A stretch of 64,000 nucleotides of DNA from Comamonadaceae bacterium OS-1. GTDB taxonomy: Bacteria > Pseudomonadota > Gammaproteobacteria > Burkholderiales > Burkholderiaceae_C. The notes below the pieces were generated by a model that saw only the letters and a list, made by a program, of their open reading frames with translations, was not told the DNA's origin and made no database searches. The DNA lies in contig AP026969.1 of assembly GCA_027923965.1 (NCBI GenBank), positions 1,860,001 to 1,924,000 on the forward strand, written 5' to 3'. The position numbers and the translations under genes were made by a program. Below are positions 9,014-17,809 of the stretch, piece after piece (the first letter of the stretch is position 1; each line of letters starts with the position of its first letter).

Positions 9014-9493
9014 ATGAAGCTGGTGATAGTGGCCGTAGGCCAGCGCATGCCCGATTGGGCGCAAACTGCCTACGACGACTACGCCAAACGCTTTCCGCCC
9101 GAGCTCAAAGTGGAGCTCAAGGCCGTCAAGACCGAACCTCGGGGCTCCAAAACCCTGGAGACGATTTATGCGGCCGAGCGCGAACGCATAGAAGCCGCTA
9201 TCCAATCCAGCATTGGCCGCAATGCCCGTATCGTGGCCCTGGATGAACGGGGTACTACGCTGACGACAAAAGCATTGGCGGTTAAGCTCAAGGGCTGGCA
9301 GTTGGAGAGCGACGACGTGGCGCTGGTGATCGGTGGCCCGGACGGCCTGGACCCGGCATTTCGCCAGGCGGCCCACGAGCGCATCCGCCTGTCAGACCTG
9401 ACCCTGCCGCATGCGTTTGCCCGCGTGCTGCTGGTAGAACAGCTGTACCGAGCGTGGTCGGTCAATGCCAACCACCCGTACCACCGCGAATAA
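9014..9493 (+). CDS. rlmH: 23S rRNA (pseudouridine-1915-N3)-methyltransferase
   Basis: SPOUT-class methyltransferase acting on helix 69 of 23S rRNA, 159 residues. [17 protein letters not shown] at the start, VIGGPDGL in the knotted SAM site and the C-terminus [21 protein letters not shown] are diagnostic. The start codon directly follows the rsfS stop. Confidence 0.97.
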   Translation: MKLVIVAVGQRMPDWAQTAYDDYAKRFPPELKVELKAVKTEPRGSKTLETIYAAERERIEAAIQSSIGRNARIVALDERGTTLTTKALAVKLKGWQLESDDVALVIGGPDGLDPAFRQAAHERIRLSDLTLPHAFARVLLVEQLYRAWSVNANHPYHRE

Positions 9494-9521
9494 TCGCCGC
9501 GAATAATTTGAGGCATCAGCC

Positions 9522-11390
9522 ATGCTGAGTTGGTTTGAAAATCTTGTCCACCCTTACACGGACGACACCCCCCAGCCGCCACCGCGCGGCTTTTTTCATT
9601 TTGTGTGGGCCTGCACCTTCGGCGTGCGCAAATACATCCTGGCCATGACCTTGCTCACGGCCAGCGTGGGCGTGTTCGAGGCGCTGCTGTTCGCCATGAT
9701 GGGCCGGGTGGTGGACTGGCTGGGCAAGGTGCAACCGGCCTTGCTGTGGACACAAGAGAAGAACAATTTAGGGCTCTTGTGCTTGCTGCTGCTGGGAAGT
9801 CCGCTATTGATTGCATTGCAAACGCTGTTCAAGCACCAGACCTTGGCGGCCAACTTTCCGATGATGCTGCGCTGGAAGTTTCACCGCCTCATGCTGGGCC
9901 AGAGCATGGGCTTTTACCAGGACGAGTTTGCCGGGCGCGTGGCCACCAAGGTGATGCAGACGGCGCTGGCCGTGCGCGATGTGTGCATGATCCTGGGCGA
10001 CATACTGGTGTTTGTGACCATCTACTTCGTCACCATGGTGGCGGTAGTGGGTAGCTTTGATGCATGGATGCTGCTGCCATTTCTGGGCTGGGTGGTTTTG
10101 TATGGTTTGGCTATCCGCTACTTTGTGCCGCGCCTGTCGGGCGTGGCCAAAAAGCAGGCCGATGCCCGCTCGTTGATGACCGGCCGCATCACTGATGCTT
10201 ACACCAATATCGCCACCGTCAAGCTGTTCTCGCATGCCGGGCGCGAGGCCGGGTTTGCCCGCTCGGCCATGCAGGACTTTTTGCTCACAGTGCACCGCCA
10301 AATGCGGCTGGTGAGTGGCTTTGAGGTGGTCAACCACATACTCGGGATCTTGCTGATTCTGTCTACCGCCGGACTGGCGCTGTGGCTGTGGACGCAGGGC
10401 CAGGTGGGCGTGGGGGCCGTGGCGGCGGCCACCGCCATGTCGCTGCGCCTGAACGGTATATCGCACTGGGTGATGTGGGAAATGGCCTCGCTGTTTGAAC
10501 ACGTAGGCACCGTGCAGGATGGGTTGAACACTTTGTCGCGCCCGCAGGCCGTGCAAGACGTGCCCCAGGCCCAGCCGCTGCAGGTGCCCAAGGGTGAGGT
10601 GCGGTTCGAGAACGTGGACTTTGCCTACGGAGCCAAGGGGCCCGGGGCCCGCAAGGTGATCGACCAGATGTCGCTGCACATCCGCGCCGGGGAAAAGATT
10701 GGCCTGGTGGGCCGGTCCGGCGCAGGCAAGTCCACCATCGTGAACCTGCTGCTGCGGTTTTACGATGTGGAGCATGGGCGCATTCTGGTCGATGGACAAG
10801 ATATTTCGCAGGTGACCCAGGAGAGCCTGCGCGCGCAGATCGGCATGGTCACGCAAGACACCTCGCTGCTGCACCGTTCGGTGCGCGACAACATCCTGTA
10901 CGGTCGGCCGGATGCCACCGATGCCCACATGGAAGCGGCGGCGCGGCGCGCCGAAGCCTTTGACTTCATCCACACCCTGAGCGACCCCAGTGGCCGCACC
11001 GGTTTTGATGCCCACGTGGGCGAACGCGGCGTGAAGCTGTCGGGCGGCCAGCGCCAGCGCATCGCGATTGCCCGGGTGATGCTCAAAGACGCGCCCATCC
11101 TGCTGCTGGACGAGGCCACCAGCGCCTTGGACTCCGAGGTCGAAGCCGCTATCCAGTCCAGCCTGTACCGGCTGATGGAAGGCAAAACCGTGGTGGCCAT
11201 CGCCCACCGCCTGTCCACCATTGCGGCCATGGACCGGCTGGTGGTGCTGGACAAGGGCCGCATCGTCGAGATGGGCGACCACCGCAGCCTGCTGGCCTCG
11301 GGCGGCCTGTATGCCCGCCTGTGGGCGCACCAGAGCGGCGGATTCTTAGGGGAAGAAGACGATGAAACCGCAGGTGTCGCTACGGTATAG
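9522..11390 (+). CDS. ABC transporter, fused permease and ATPase (exporter type)
   Basis: A 622-residue half-transporter. About six membrane segments occupy residues 30-330 and a nucleotide-binding domain follows, with Walker A GRSGAGKST near 397-405, signature LSGGQRQRIAIARV near 506 and Walker B ILLLDEATSALD near 527. The family (MsbA/ATM-like) exports lipids, peptides or other hydrophobic substrates as a dimer. The substrate cannot be told from the sequence. It follows rlmH by 28 bases and is probably the last gene of the run. A short inverted repeat follows its stop. Confidence 0.9.
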   Translation: MLSWFENLVHPYTDDTPQPPPRGFFHFVWACTFGVRKYILAMTLLTASVGVFEALLFAMMGRVVDWLGKVQPALLWTQEKNNLGLLCLLLLGSPLLIALQTLFKHQTLAANFPMMLRWKFHRLMLGQSMGFYQDEFAGRVATKVMQTALAVRDVCMILGDILVFVTIYFVTMVAVVGSFDAWMLLPFLGWVVLYGLAIRYFVPRLSGVAKKQADARSLMTGRITDAYTNIATVKLFSHAGREAGFARSAMQDFLLTVHRQMRLVSGFEVVNHILGILLILSTAGLALWLWTQGQVGVGAVAAATAMSLRLNGISHWVMWEMASLFEHVGTVQDGLNTLSRPQAVQDVPQAQPLQVPKGEVRFENVDFAYGAKGPGARKVIDQMSLHIRAGEKIGLVGRSGAGKSTIVNLLLRFYDVEHGRILVDGQDISQVTQESLRAQIGMVTQDTSLLHRSVRDNILYGRPDATDAHMEAAARRAEAFDFIHTLSDPSGRTGFDAHVGERGVKLSGGQRQRIAIARVMLKDAPILLLDEATSALDSEVEAAIQSSLYRLMEGKTVVAIAHRLSTIAAMDRLVVLDKGRIVEMGDHRSLLASGGLYARLWAHQSGGFLGEEDDETAGVATV

Positions 11391-11396
11391 GCCCCA

Positions 11397-11419
11397 ATGG
11401 TTCAAAATATTCGAACCAT
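11397..11419. promoter_or_regulatory. Perfect 7-bp inverted repeat between ABC exporter and cytochrome b561
   Basis: ATGGTTC and GAACCAT flank an A+T-rich nine-base spacer. There is no U-run after it, so it is a candidate operator or weak attenuator rather than a classic terminator. Confidence 0.35.
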
Positions 11420-11510
11420 CCCGACGAATTGAGTGAACTTTTTGCCGAGGACGGTTTCTACACTAGCCATCAAGTTCACCAATGGGGCCTCGGCGCCCGA
11501 TGCACAATTT

Positions 11511-12074
11511 ATGGCCCTGTCGACCACTGCTCCCGCTAAAGCTACCAGCTATACCGTTCTCGCACGCGTACTGCACTGGGTTCTGGGCCTTGCCCTGGTG
11601 GGCATATTTTGTGTAGGCCTGTATATGGCCGATCTGCCGTTCTCGCCCCAGCGGCTCAAGCTGTACAACTGGCACAAATGGGCCGGTATCACGATCCTGA
11701 CCCTGTCGGCATTGCGTTTGCTGTGGCGCATGACCCACCGCCCGCCGCCCTTGCCGATGGCCATGGCGCAAAGCATGCCCCGGTGGCAGCATTGGGCGCA
11801 TGAAGGCACGCACTATGCGATGTACGCGCTGTTTTTTGCAGTGCCTTTGGTTGGCTGGGCCTACAGCTCGGCAGCCGGGTTTCCGATCGTGGTGTTTGGC
11901 ATGTTTCCTTTGCCTGACCTGCTGGCAGCCAACAAGGAACTGGCCGAAACCATCAAGCCCCTGCACGGCCTGGCGGCTTGGGGCCTGTGTGCCCTGGTGT
12001 TGCTGCATGTGGCTGCAGCCCTCAAACACCACTTCATCGACCGCGATGGCCTGATCAGCCGCATGCTGCCTTAG
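11511..12074 (+). CDS. Cytochrome b561 family di-heme membrane protein
   Basis: About 187 residues with four predicted membrane spans and the histidines expected to bind two hemes b: VLARVLHW, LYNWHKWAGI, HEGTHYAMY, and LKPLHGLAAW-type IKPLHGLAAWGL with LLHVAAALKHHF. ATG at 11511 is chosen because it starts just before the first span; the frame is open from a GTG at 11433. Such proteins move electrons between quinol and periplasmic acceptors. The two following YceI genes make the E. coli yceJ-yceI-like arrangement. Confidence 0.88.
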   Translation: MALSTTAPAKATSYTVLARVLHWVLGLALVGIFCVGLYMADLPFSPQRLKLYNWHKWAGITILTLSALRLLWRMTHRPPPLPMAMAQSMPRWQHWAHEGTHYAMYALFFAVPLVGWAYSSAAGFPIVVFGMFPLPDLLAANKELAETIKPLHGLAAWGLCALVLLHVAAALKHHFIDRDGLISRMLP

Positions 12075-12100
12075 TCCCTATTTTTTTGCGAAAGTTTTTT

Positions 12101-12667
12101 ATGTCTTCATTGTTGAAATTGTCGGTTGCGCTGCTTTTGTCCGGCGTGGCAGTGGCCGGGTTTGCACAGCAAAAGATCGTGCCCGCCCAGAGCGAGATCG
12201 TGTTTGTGAGCAAGCAAATGGGCGTGCCGGTGGAAGGGCGCTTCAAGAAATTTGATGCCCAGATCAACTTTGATGCTGCCAAGCTCGATGCCAGCAAGGT
12301 CAGCTTCACGGTGGACATGGGCAGTGCCTCCTTGGGCGCGCCCGAGACCGATGCCGAGCTGCCCAAACCCACCTGGTTCAGCGCCGTGAAGTTCCCGCAA
12401 GCCACCTTTACCTCGTCCAGCATCAAGGCGCTGGGTGGCGGCAAGTTCGACGTGGCGGGCAAGCTCAGCATCAAGGGCCAGGCCCGCGATGTGGTGGTGC
12501 CCGTGGCCATGGTGCAAACCGGTGCCACTACGGTTGCCAGCGGCGTGCTGCCGATCAAACGGCTGGCCTTCAAGATTGGTGAAGGCGAGTGGGCCGACAC
12601 CTCGATGGTGGCCGACGACGTGCAAGTCAAGTTCAAGTTCAGCCTGACCGGTGTCGGCAAGCTGTAA
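12101..12667 (+). CDS. YceI family periplasmic protein 1
   Basis: 188 residues with an N-terminal signal peptide (SSLLKLSVALLLSGVAVAGFAQQ) and a YceI lipocalin-like barrel. Visible blocks include SEIVFVSKQMGVPVEGRFKK, KVSFTVDMGSASLG and DVAGKLSIKGQARDVVVPV. YceI relatives bind polyisoprenoid chains such as ubiquinone-type lipids. It follows the cytochrome b561 gene within 30 bases and precedes a second, divergent YceI copy, so the three are likely cotranscribed. Confidence 0.9.
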   Translation: MSSLLKLSVALLLSGVAVAGFAQQKIVPAQSEIVFVSKQMGVPVEGRFKKFDAQINFDAAKLDASKVSFTVDMGSASLGAPETDAELPKPTWFSAVKFPQATFTSSSIKALGGGKFDVAGKLSIKGQARDVVVPVAMVQTGATTVASGVLPIKRLAFKIGEGEWADTSMVADDVQVKFKFSLTGVGKL

Positions 12668-12733
12668 GCCGTTTTCCCTTCTGATTTTCCCCCTTAACCC
12701 TTTCCCCTTACCTTTTCTTTTGAAAGAGAATCC

Positions 12734-13309
12734 ATGCGCCACACCTTGCTAGCCCTTGCCGCGATTGCCACCCTGACCGTGGGCACCGCCCAAGCCGAAG
12801 TCGCCAACTACGCCATCGACCCCAGCCACACTTTTGTGACCTTCGAAATCGGCCACATGGGCACCTCGACCAACCGTGGCCGTTTCGACAAGAAAGAAGG
12901 CACGGCGCAGCTCGACACGGCTGGCAAAACCGGTAAGGTGGACCTGACCATCGACGCGACCTCGCTGTCCACCGGTACGCCCGCATTCAACAAGCATCTG
13001 ATGAGCGCCGACTTCTTCAACGTCGAGCAGTTCCCCACCATCAAGTTCAGCGCCGACAAGTTCGTGTTCAACGGCACCAAGGTGTCCGAGATCAACGGCA
13101 CCCTGACCCTGCTGGGCAAGACCAACCCGGTCACCCTCAAGGCCAGCAACTTCAATTGTTACCAAAACCCCATGCTCAAGCGCGAAGTCTGCGGCGGCGA
13201 CTTTGGTACCACCATCCAGCGCAGCCAATGGGGCATGACCTGGGGCGCCAACTACGGCTTCCCTGACGCCGTGCAACTGGTTGTCCAGGTCGAAGCGGTC
13301 AAGCAGTAA
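12734..13309 (+). CDS. YceI family periplasmic protein 2
   Basis: 191 residues, signal peptide [20 protein letters not shown], then [39 protein letters not shown] and [21 protein letters not shown]. It is the canonical YceI type, whereas the preceding paralogue is more diverged. It ends just ahead of a strong terminator, closing the b561-YceI-YceI unit. Confidence 0.93.
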   Translation: MRHTLLALAAIATLTVGTAQAEVANYAIDPSHTFVTFEIGHMGTSTNRGRFDKKEGTAQLDTAGKTGKVDLTIDATSLSTGTPAFNKHLMSADFFNVEQFPTIKFSADKFVFNGTKVSEINGTLTLLGKTNPVTLKASNFNCYQNPMLKREVCGGDFGTTIQRSQWGMTWGANYGFPDAVQLVVQVEAVKQ

Positions 13310-13327
13310 TCTGCCCCGGCTTTATTG

Positions 13328-13366
13328 ACAGCCCGCCCATCGTTGCGATGGGCGGGCTGTTGCTTT
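13328..13366 (+). terminator. Strong rho-independent terminator
   Basis: A 15-bp perfect stem (ACAGCCCGCCCATCG / CGATGGGCGGGCTGT) with a TTG loop, followed by TGCTTTTT. It ends the cytochrome b561-YceI operon. Confidence 0.9.
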
Positions 13367-13398
13367 TTGGGGGGGGCGCCAGCCCCGATAATTCCGGC

Positions 13399-14001
13399 AT
13401 GACCGACTTTATCTACCTTGCCTCCCAAAGCCCGCGCCGCAGCCAGTTGCTCGACCAACTGGGCGTGCGCCATGAACTGCTCTTGCCCGGCCCGGAAGAA
13501 GACAGCGAGAGTTTGGAGCTTGCTACTAAAAATGAAGCACCTGCCGCTTACGTGAAGCGCGTCACCGGCCTCAAACTGGATGCAGCCCTGGCGCGGATGC
13601 AGCAGCGCGGCCTGCCACCTGCACCCATCCTGTGTTCCGACACCACGGTTGCCCTGGGTCGCCGCATTTTCGGCAAACCCGAGGACGCCAAGGATGCCGT
13701 GCGCATGCTGGGCGAGCTGGCCGGTTCCCAGCACCGGGTGCTGACGGCGGTGGCGATACAACATCGACGCAAGCGGCAGGAGGCCCTGAGCGACTCCCGC
13801 GTGACCTTTGCGCCCTTGACGGCGGCGCAGATCAAAAGCTATGTGGCCACAGGCGAGCCGCTGGGCAAAGCCGGAGCCTACGCGGTGCAGGGCAGGGCGG
13901 CAGGGTTTATCTCGCAGATACGCGGCAGCTATTCGGGCATCATGGGTCTGCCCATGTTCGAGACCGCGCAACTGCTGCGCGCCCTGGGCTTCAAGCTTTG
14001 A
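13399..14001 (+). CDS. maf: Maf family nucleoside triphosphate pyrophosphatase
   Basis: 200 residues. The family start [18 protein letters not shown], the catalytic aspartate in CSDTTVALG, the block [12 protein letters not shown] and the ending [16 protein letters not shown] place it with Maf/YhdE-type enzymes, which hydrolyse dTTP, UTP or modified nucleotides. ATG at 13399 is preferred over upstream in-frame starts that fall in the terminator. It lies 11 bases before rng, the usual maf-rng pairing. Confidence 0.93.
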   Translation: MTDFIYLASQSPRRSQLLDQLGVRHELLLPGPEEDSESLELATKNEAPAAYVKRVTGLKLDAALARMQQRGLPPAPILCSDTTVALGRRIFGKPEDAKDAVRMLGELAGSQHRVLTAVAIQHRRKRQEALSDSRVTFAPLTAAQIKSYVATGEPLGKAGAYAVQGRAAGFISQIRGSYSGIMGLPMFETAQLLRALGFKL

Positions 14002-14012
14002 CCACACCCCCC

Positions 14013-15500
14013 ATGCAACAAGACATCCTCATCAATTGGTCGCCCCAGGAAACCCGCGTCGCGGTGGTAGAACACGGCTCGGTGCAAGAGCTGCACGTGG
14101 AGCGCGCCCTGGAGCGCGGCATGGTGGGCAATGTCTATCTGGGCAAGGTGGTGCGGGTGCTGCCTGGCATGCAGTCCACCTTTATCGACATCGGGCTGGA
14201 GCGGGCAGCGTTTTTGCACGTGGCCGACCTGGCCAATGGCTTTGTGGGCCACAAGGCGGCAGAGCCCGATGCCAAGGCGGCTCCTGTGGTGCCGATTGAA
14301 CGCCAGGTGTTCGAGGGCCAGGCTTTGATGGTGCAGGTCATCAAAGACCCGATTGGCACCAAGGGCGCGCGCCTGTCGGCCCAGATCAGCATTGCAGGCC
14401 GCTTACTGGTGTTTTTGCCGCAGGACGACCATGTGGGTGTATCGCAAAAAATCCCCCTGGCCCAGCGCGAAGACCTGCGCAAGCGGCTGCAAACCCTGGT
14501 GGGCGATGCCGCCACCGGCGGCGGTGGTGGTTTCATCCTGCGCACCAATGGCGAAGATGCCACCGACACCGAACTGGCCGAAGACATCGCCTACCTGCGC
14601 AAAGCCTGGGCGCGCATCAAAAGCGCCTCGGTGCGCCTGCCGCCCACCTCCTTGCTGCACCAGGATTTGAATCTGTTGCAACGCGTGTTGCGCGACCTGG
14701 TCAGCGAGCAAACCCAGACCATTCGGCTCGACTCTCGCGAGCAGTTCGATATGCTGCAGGCGTTTGGCAAAGAATTCATGCCCGCGGCGGTGGAGAAGCT
14801 ACAGCATTACAAGGGCGAGCGGCCGATTTTTGACCTGTTTTCCATCGACGAAGAAGTCGCCAAGGCGCTGGGGCGGCGGGTCGAGCTGAAGTCCGGCGGC
14901 TACCTGATCGTGGACCAGACCGAGGCGCTGACCACGGTGGACGTGAACACCGGCGCCTTCGTCGGTGCCCGCAATTTCGACGACACCATTTTCAAAACCA
15001 ACCTGGAAGCCACCCAGGCGATTGCCCGGCAGCTGCGCCTGCGCAACCTGGGCGGTATCGTCATCGTGGACTTCATCGACATGGTGCGCGAAGACCACCG
15101 CGACACCGTGCTGGCCGAATTCCGCAAGCAGCTGGCCCGCGACCGCGTCAAGACCACGGCGGGCGGGTTTTCGGCGCTGGGTCTGGTGGAGATGACCCGC
15201 AAGCGCACCCGCGAGTCGCTGGCCCACATGCTGTGCGAGCCCTGCGCGGTGTGCAGCGGCAAAGGCACGGTCAAGACCGCCCGCAGCGTCACCTACGACA
15301 TCCTGCGCGAGATCCTGCGCGAGGCCCGCCAGTTCAACCCCCGCGAGTTCCGCATCGTCGCCTCGCCCAAGGTGATCGAGCTGTTTCTGGACGAAGAAAG
15401 CCAGCACCTGGCCGGCCTGAGCGACTTCATCGGCAAGCCGATTTCCCTGCAGAGCGAAGGCGCGATGGGGCAGGAGCAGTACGACATCGTGCTGCTGTGA
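14013..15500 (+). CDS. rng: Ribonuclease G
   Basis: 495 residues, the RNase G length. N-terminal ILINWSPQETRVAVVEHG, an S1-like domain (GNVYLGKVVRVLPGMQSTFIDIG), the catalytic region VDVNTGAFVGARN and IVIVDFIDM with its two metal-binding aspartates, and the Zn-link cysteines CEPCAVCSGKG. It processes the 5' end of 16S rRNA and decays some mRNAs. ATG at 14013 gives the family start MQQDILINW. Confidence 0.96.
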   Translation: MQQDILINWSPQETRVAVVEHGSVQELHVERALERGMVGNVYLGKVVRVLPGMQSTFIDIGLERAAFLHVADLANGFVGHKAAEPDAKAAPVVPIERQVFEGQALMVQVIKDPIGTKGARLSAQISIAGRLLVFLPQDDHVGVSQKIPLAQREDLRKRLQTLVGDAATGGGGGFILRTNGEDATDTELAEDIAYLRKAWARIKSASVRLPPTSLLHQDLNLLQRVLRDLVSEQTQTIRLDSREQFDMLQAFGKEFMPAAVEKLQHYKGERPIFDLFSIDEEVAKALGRRVELKSGGYLIVDQTEALTTVDVNTGAFVGARNFDDTIFKTNLEATQAIARQLRLRNLGGIVIVDFIDMVREDHRDTVLAEFRKQLARDRVKTTAGGFSALGLVEMTRKRTRESLAHMLCEPCAVCSGKGTVKTARSVTYDILREILREARQFNPREFRIVASPKVIELFLDEESQHLAGLSDFIGKPISLQSEGAMGQEQYDIVLL

Positions 15501-15589
15501 AAGCCCTCGTATCGGCTTAAAAAGTAGCACACTCCTGCGCGGCCGGTTGCACGTCTTGGCCGGGGGGGCTATCGATGTGCCCGCGCGGT

Positions 15590-15718
15590 TGGACTGGCCG
15601 TCGCCATGCGTGCGGTTTCAGCCAAATGGTGAACTTCAATCGGCAGTTTCCGGAGGTCAAGCAGACGGCGCTGACGCAGGTCAGGAGGGCGGAGGCGGGG
15701 TGTACTGCGGAGGAGTAA
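15590..15718 (+). pseudogene. Possible remnant of an AraC/XylS regulator C-terminus
   Basis: One frame reads ACGFSQMVNFNRQFPEVKQ, then TALTQVRRAEA and a stop at 15716. This resembles the second helix-turn-helix of AraC-type regulators (CGFS...FNRQF...T..Q.RR). A second frame just upstream reads GLAVAM, which would continue the motif if one base were removed. No complete gene exists here. The rest of 15501-15747 shows nothing else recognisable. The match is by eye and short. Confidence 0.35.
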
Positions 15719-15747
15719 AAGATTAGGTGACCAGCATTCTTACGCCT

Positions 15748-15930
15748 CTAGGGGCGTGGTAAGGTTTTTGCCACAATTTGGCCTGCCCATCGACCAGAAA
15801 CGACCAAGCCGGGTACCCAGAGCAGCATGCCGTACCAAGCGAGGCCACTAAGGAGTGGCTGTACATTCCAGCCACCGAAAGCGACTGTCAATGGAAGACC
15901 AGCGATGGCGAGCTTTGCAGATGTAGGCAT
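15748..15930 (-). CDS. Small hydrophobic protein, function unknown
   Basis: 60 residues starting MPTSAKLAIAGLPLTVAFGG, with hydrophobic stretches LSGLAWYGMLLWVPGLVVSG and a basic end. It begins 16 bases after the stop of the preceding membrane-protein gene in the same direction, and its ribosome binding site is weak. Its reality rests on position and membrane-like composition only. No family was recognised. Confidence 0.4.
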   Translation of the reverse strand: MPTSAKLAIAGLPLTVAFGGWNVQPLLSGLAWYGMLLWVPGLVVSGRWAGQIVAKTLPRP

Positions 15931-15946
15931 CTTGAGAGATGCTTCA

Positions 15947-16312
15947 CTATTTGCGACCTGCCAAGAAAAAAACTACGCCTAAAACCGCAAAGGCATACGG
16001 TGCAAAAACAAGGAGTGGCCAATCTATCCAATAGGCCAAGAGCTTCCCGAGGACGAATCCCAATGTTGCTCCGAGTAAGCACCCAAGGAGGAATCTCCAC
16101 AGCCATCGCAGGCCCTGGGCAATCGATTGCATGAGGGGTTCCATCCCGTCAACCAGCATTTGTAGCACTGGCAGTAGAAACAGCCAACTCACTCGGCGAC
16201 GCCATTCTGAGCCCTCCAATGTCTCGTCGACCTTTCGCTCGACCAGATTATTCAGGATACCGACACTGAATGCGCCGACTGCGGCAACGAGTAGGAGTAG
16301 CAGCATTTCCAC
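15947..16312 (-). CDS. Membrane protein, function unknown
   Basis: 121 residues with about four hydrophobic segments: LLLLLVAAVGAFSVGILNNL at the N-terminus, SWLFLLPVLQMLVDGM, then LWRFLLGCLLGATLGFVLGK and LLVFAPYAFAVLGVVFFLAG. The GTG start at 16312 follows the previous stop directly, and GGAGG lies nine bases upstream of it, inside the upstream gene. The cytoplasmic loop RKVDETLEGSEWRRR is charged. I do not recognise the family. Base composition is visibly more A+T rich than the flanking housekeeping genes. Confidence 0.65.
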   Translation of the reverse strand: MEMLLLLLVAAVGAFSVGILNNLVERKVDETLEGSEWRRRVSWLFLLPVLQMLVDGMEPLMQSIAQGLRWLWRFLLGCLLGATLGFVLGKLLAYWIDWPLLVFAPYAFAVLGVVFFLAGRK

Positions 16313-16744
16313 TTAGAGTTCCTCCCAGCAAGACTGGCAAACAAAATAGGTCAGCAGACTCAGCAGTCCGAGTACAGCAGAAAATGCCGAACGCCAGATC
16401 GATGGCTTTTCAAGGGTTCCAGATACGACTCTTGGCTCCGCCACCTTGATATTCCATATCATCAGAATGAAGTTCATAAGTGCGATGAGAAAGAGTACCG
16501 TAGGTTTGTACTGAACGTCCCAGTCCCACGGTGTTGAATAGCGAGGCCAGTAGGGCTTGTTGCGTATGGCTTTCATGGCCACGTCGACGAGAAAACCGTA
16601 GGTCAAGAGATTCAGTTCGGGGCCGAGGGCGGTCTTGTTTATTCCGGCAAAGGCGCGAAGTATTCCTATGAACATCACGACAAGAAATACGGTAAGCAAG
16701 CTATACCCAAAGTTTTGAGTTCCACATACGCCAAAGGTGTCCAC
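16313..16744 (-). CDS. Membrane protein, function unknown
   Basis: 143 residues, GTG start at 16744 with a strong GGAGG seven bases upstream. Predicted spans are YSLLTVFLVVMFIGILRAF, TVLFLIALMNFILMIWNI and FSAVLGLLSLLTYFVCQSC. Between them are the polar stretch NKPYWPRYSTPWDWDVQYKP and an ending with two cysteines (CQSCWEEL). No family recognised. It is second in the four-gene unit that runs from 17355 to 15748. Confidence 0.65.
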   Translation of the reverse strand: MDTFGVCGTQNFGYSLLTVFLVVMFIGILRAFAGINKTALGPELNLLTYGFLVDVAMKAIRNKPYWPRYSTPWDWDVQYKPTVLFLIALMNFILMIWNIKVAEPRVVSGTLEKPSIWRSAFSAVLGLLSLLTYFVCQSCWEEL

Positions 16745-16866
16745 GAAGTCCTCCGTCTGCTAATTTCTAGATTCCTGACCGCCGCTTTCCGTAATGCCTG
16801 CCATGGTAGGCCGCACCGTGCCAGGGTGGCCCGTTGGCTAGGCCGCTGTACAGGCGGCTGGCTCAA

Positions 16867-17355
16867 CTAAATGCTTTTGACGAGGTCCCGAACCTGCATG
16901 TAATGGTCATCAAGGCGTACGCCGATGGATTGAAGAAAATCCACAATTCCCACCAGATCCTGCTGCATCTTCTTCACCTGGCCAGCAAGTTGTTCATCCA
17001 GCTTGATGTTGGCAAGCACATCCGCTGAGTCATCGCGCATCGGGTACATCTGCTGCCAACGCTTGTAATACTTTTGCATGCTGGCCTCATAGACCTTGAT
17101 GTGCGCCAAATCCGCTGGAGTCAGCCTGGATTCCAATTCATCCCGGTTAAGCGTCTGAATGGTGTGGCCATCTTGTTTCACGGTGATTTGCTTATCGTCG
17201 GCCTTGACTTTGTACCTCCATCTATCGTCGCCGCCTTCAGGCTCCTTGGGGCCCTTTGTGAGCACACCCTTAATCTGTCCCGATATTTTGTCAAAGATAT
17301 CTACAGCATTTTTGGTGGCAGCGAGGACAGCGGCAATTTCTAATGTGGAAAGCAT
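16867..17355 (-). CDS. Soluble alpha-helical protein, function unknown
   Basis: 162 residues, ATG at 17355 preceded by AAGGAGA. The N-terminus LSTLEIAAVLAATKNAVDIFDKISGQIKG is an amphipathic helix, followed by a short beta-rich part (WRYKVKADDKQITVKQDG) and a long helical C-terminal half (YEASMQKYYKRWQQMYP, QLAGQVKKMQQDLVGIVDFL). It leads a unit whose other members are membrane proteins, so it may be a cytoplasmic partner of them. No family recognised. The 122 bases to the next gene hold nothing obvious. Confidence 0.65.
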   Translation of the reverse strand: MLSTLEIAAVLAATKNAVDIFDKISGQIKGVLTKGPKEPEGGDDRWRYKVKADDKQITVKQDGHTIQTLNRDELESRLTPADLAHIKVYEASMQKYYKRWQQMYPMRDDSADVLANIKLDEQLAGQVKKMQQDLVGIVDFLQSIGVRLDDHYMQVRDLVKSI

Positions 17356-17809
17356 GGAGGTCTCCTTCAGTCTGAACCATAAGCCGTACGGATGGTGTAA
17401 ACCGCAAACCCCGCGGCTTACATCGGCGACTGCGATGAAAATAATCCATCAAAATATTTTGGGCGCGGCTTGCAGACTGGTTTTTCATGAGGCGAGCCGG
17501 TTTTCATACAGGTATAAGAAATTTTGACGAACTCCGCATCCCAAGCGCTAAACCACTATAGCCCGCCAAAGTCTTGCGTCTCCCTGTGCGCCGATATTCT
17601 TCATCCAAAAGGGGGAGGTCTGAAACGCTCTTCATTTCGTAACTGCTTGTGCAAGCGGGACGTGCGCCAGGGTCACTTTTCTTTGCGGGCAGTCAGGACG
17701 GTTGCTTCTATTTCAATAGTAAAAAACAGGAGCTGCCCACGCTTATCCTATAAGCACTAGCGGTCATTTTGGCATCTGAAAAAAGCCCAAAAAACCTGAA
17801 ATCCCACCC
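17356..17809. other. Intergenic region upstream of the unknown four-gene unit
   Basis: This stretch holds the promoter side of the minus-strand unit and a GCTA repeat copy at its right end. A 78-codon plus-strand frame at 17524-17760 is open but has low-complexity, cysteine-scattered content and ends in the repeat, so it is not called a gene. No tRNA, terminator or mobile element was seen. Confidence 0.5.
17717..17766 (+). repeat. GCTA dispersed repeat, copy 3
   Basis: AGGAGCTGCCCACGCTTATC followed by CTATAAGCACTAGCGGTC matches the shared pattern. Intergenic, downstream of the lipocalin-type gene. Confidence 0.75.

Noticed and set aside
9755..9815. Possible degenerate GCTA repeat in the ABC exporter gene
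   Set aside because: Only the AAGCACAAGAGCCC half matches on the minus strand; the other half does not, so it was not counted.
9804..11330. 508-codon minus-strand frame opposite the ABC exporter
   Set aside because: Gln/His-rich shadow of a well-conserved transporter gene.
13515..13555. Possible GCTA repeat copy in maf (GCTACTAAAAATGAAGC)
   Set aside because: The right half encodes [11 protein letters not shown], which is normal Maf sequence, so the resemblance is partial and may be chance.
16675..16866. 63-codon minus-strand frame between two unknown genes
   Set aside because: It overlaps the better supported GTG-started membrane protein gene and has Arg-rich, non-membrane, non-family content.
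17524..17760. 78-codon plus-strand frame
   Set aside because: No recognisable domain or ribosome binding site, and it terminates within a dispersed repeat.
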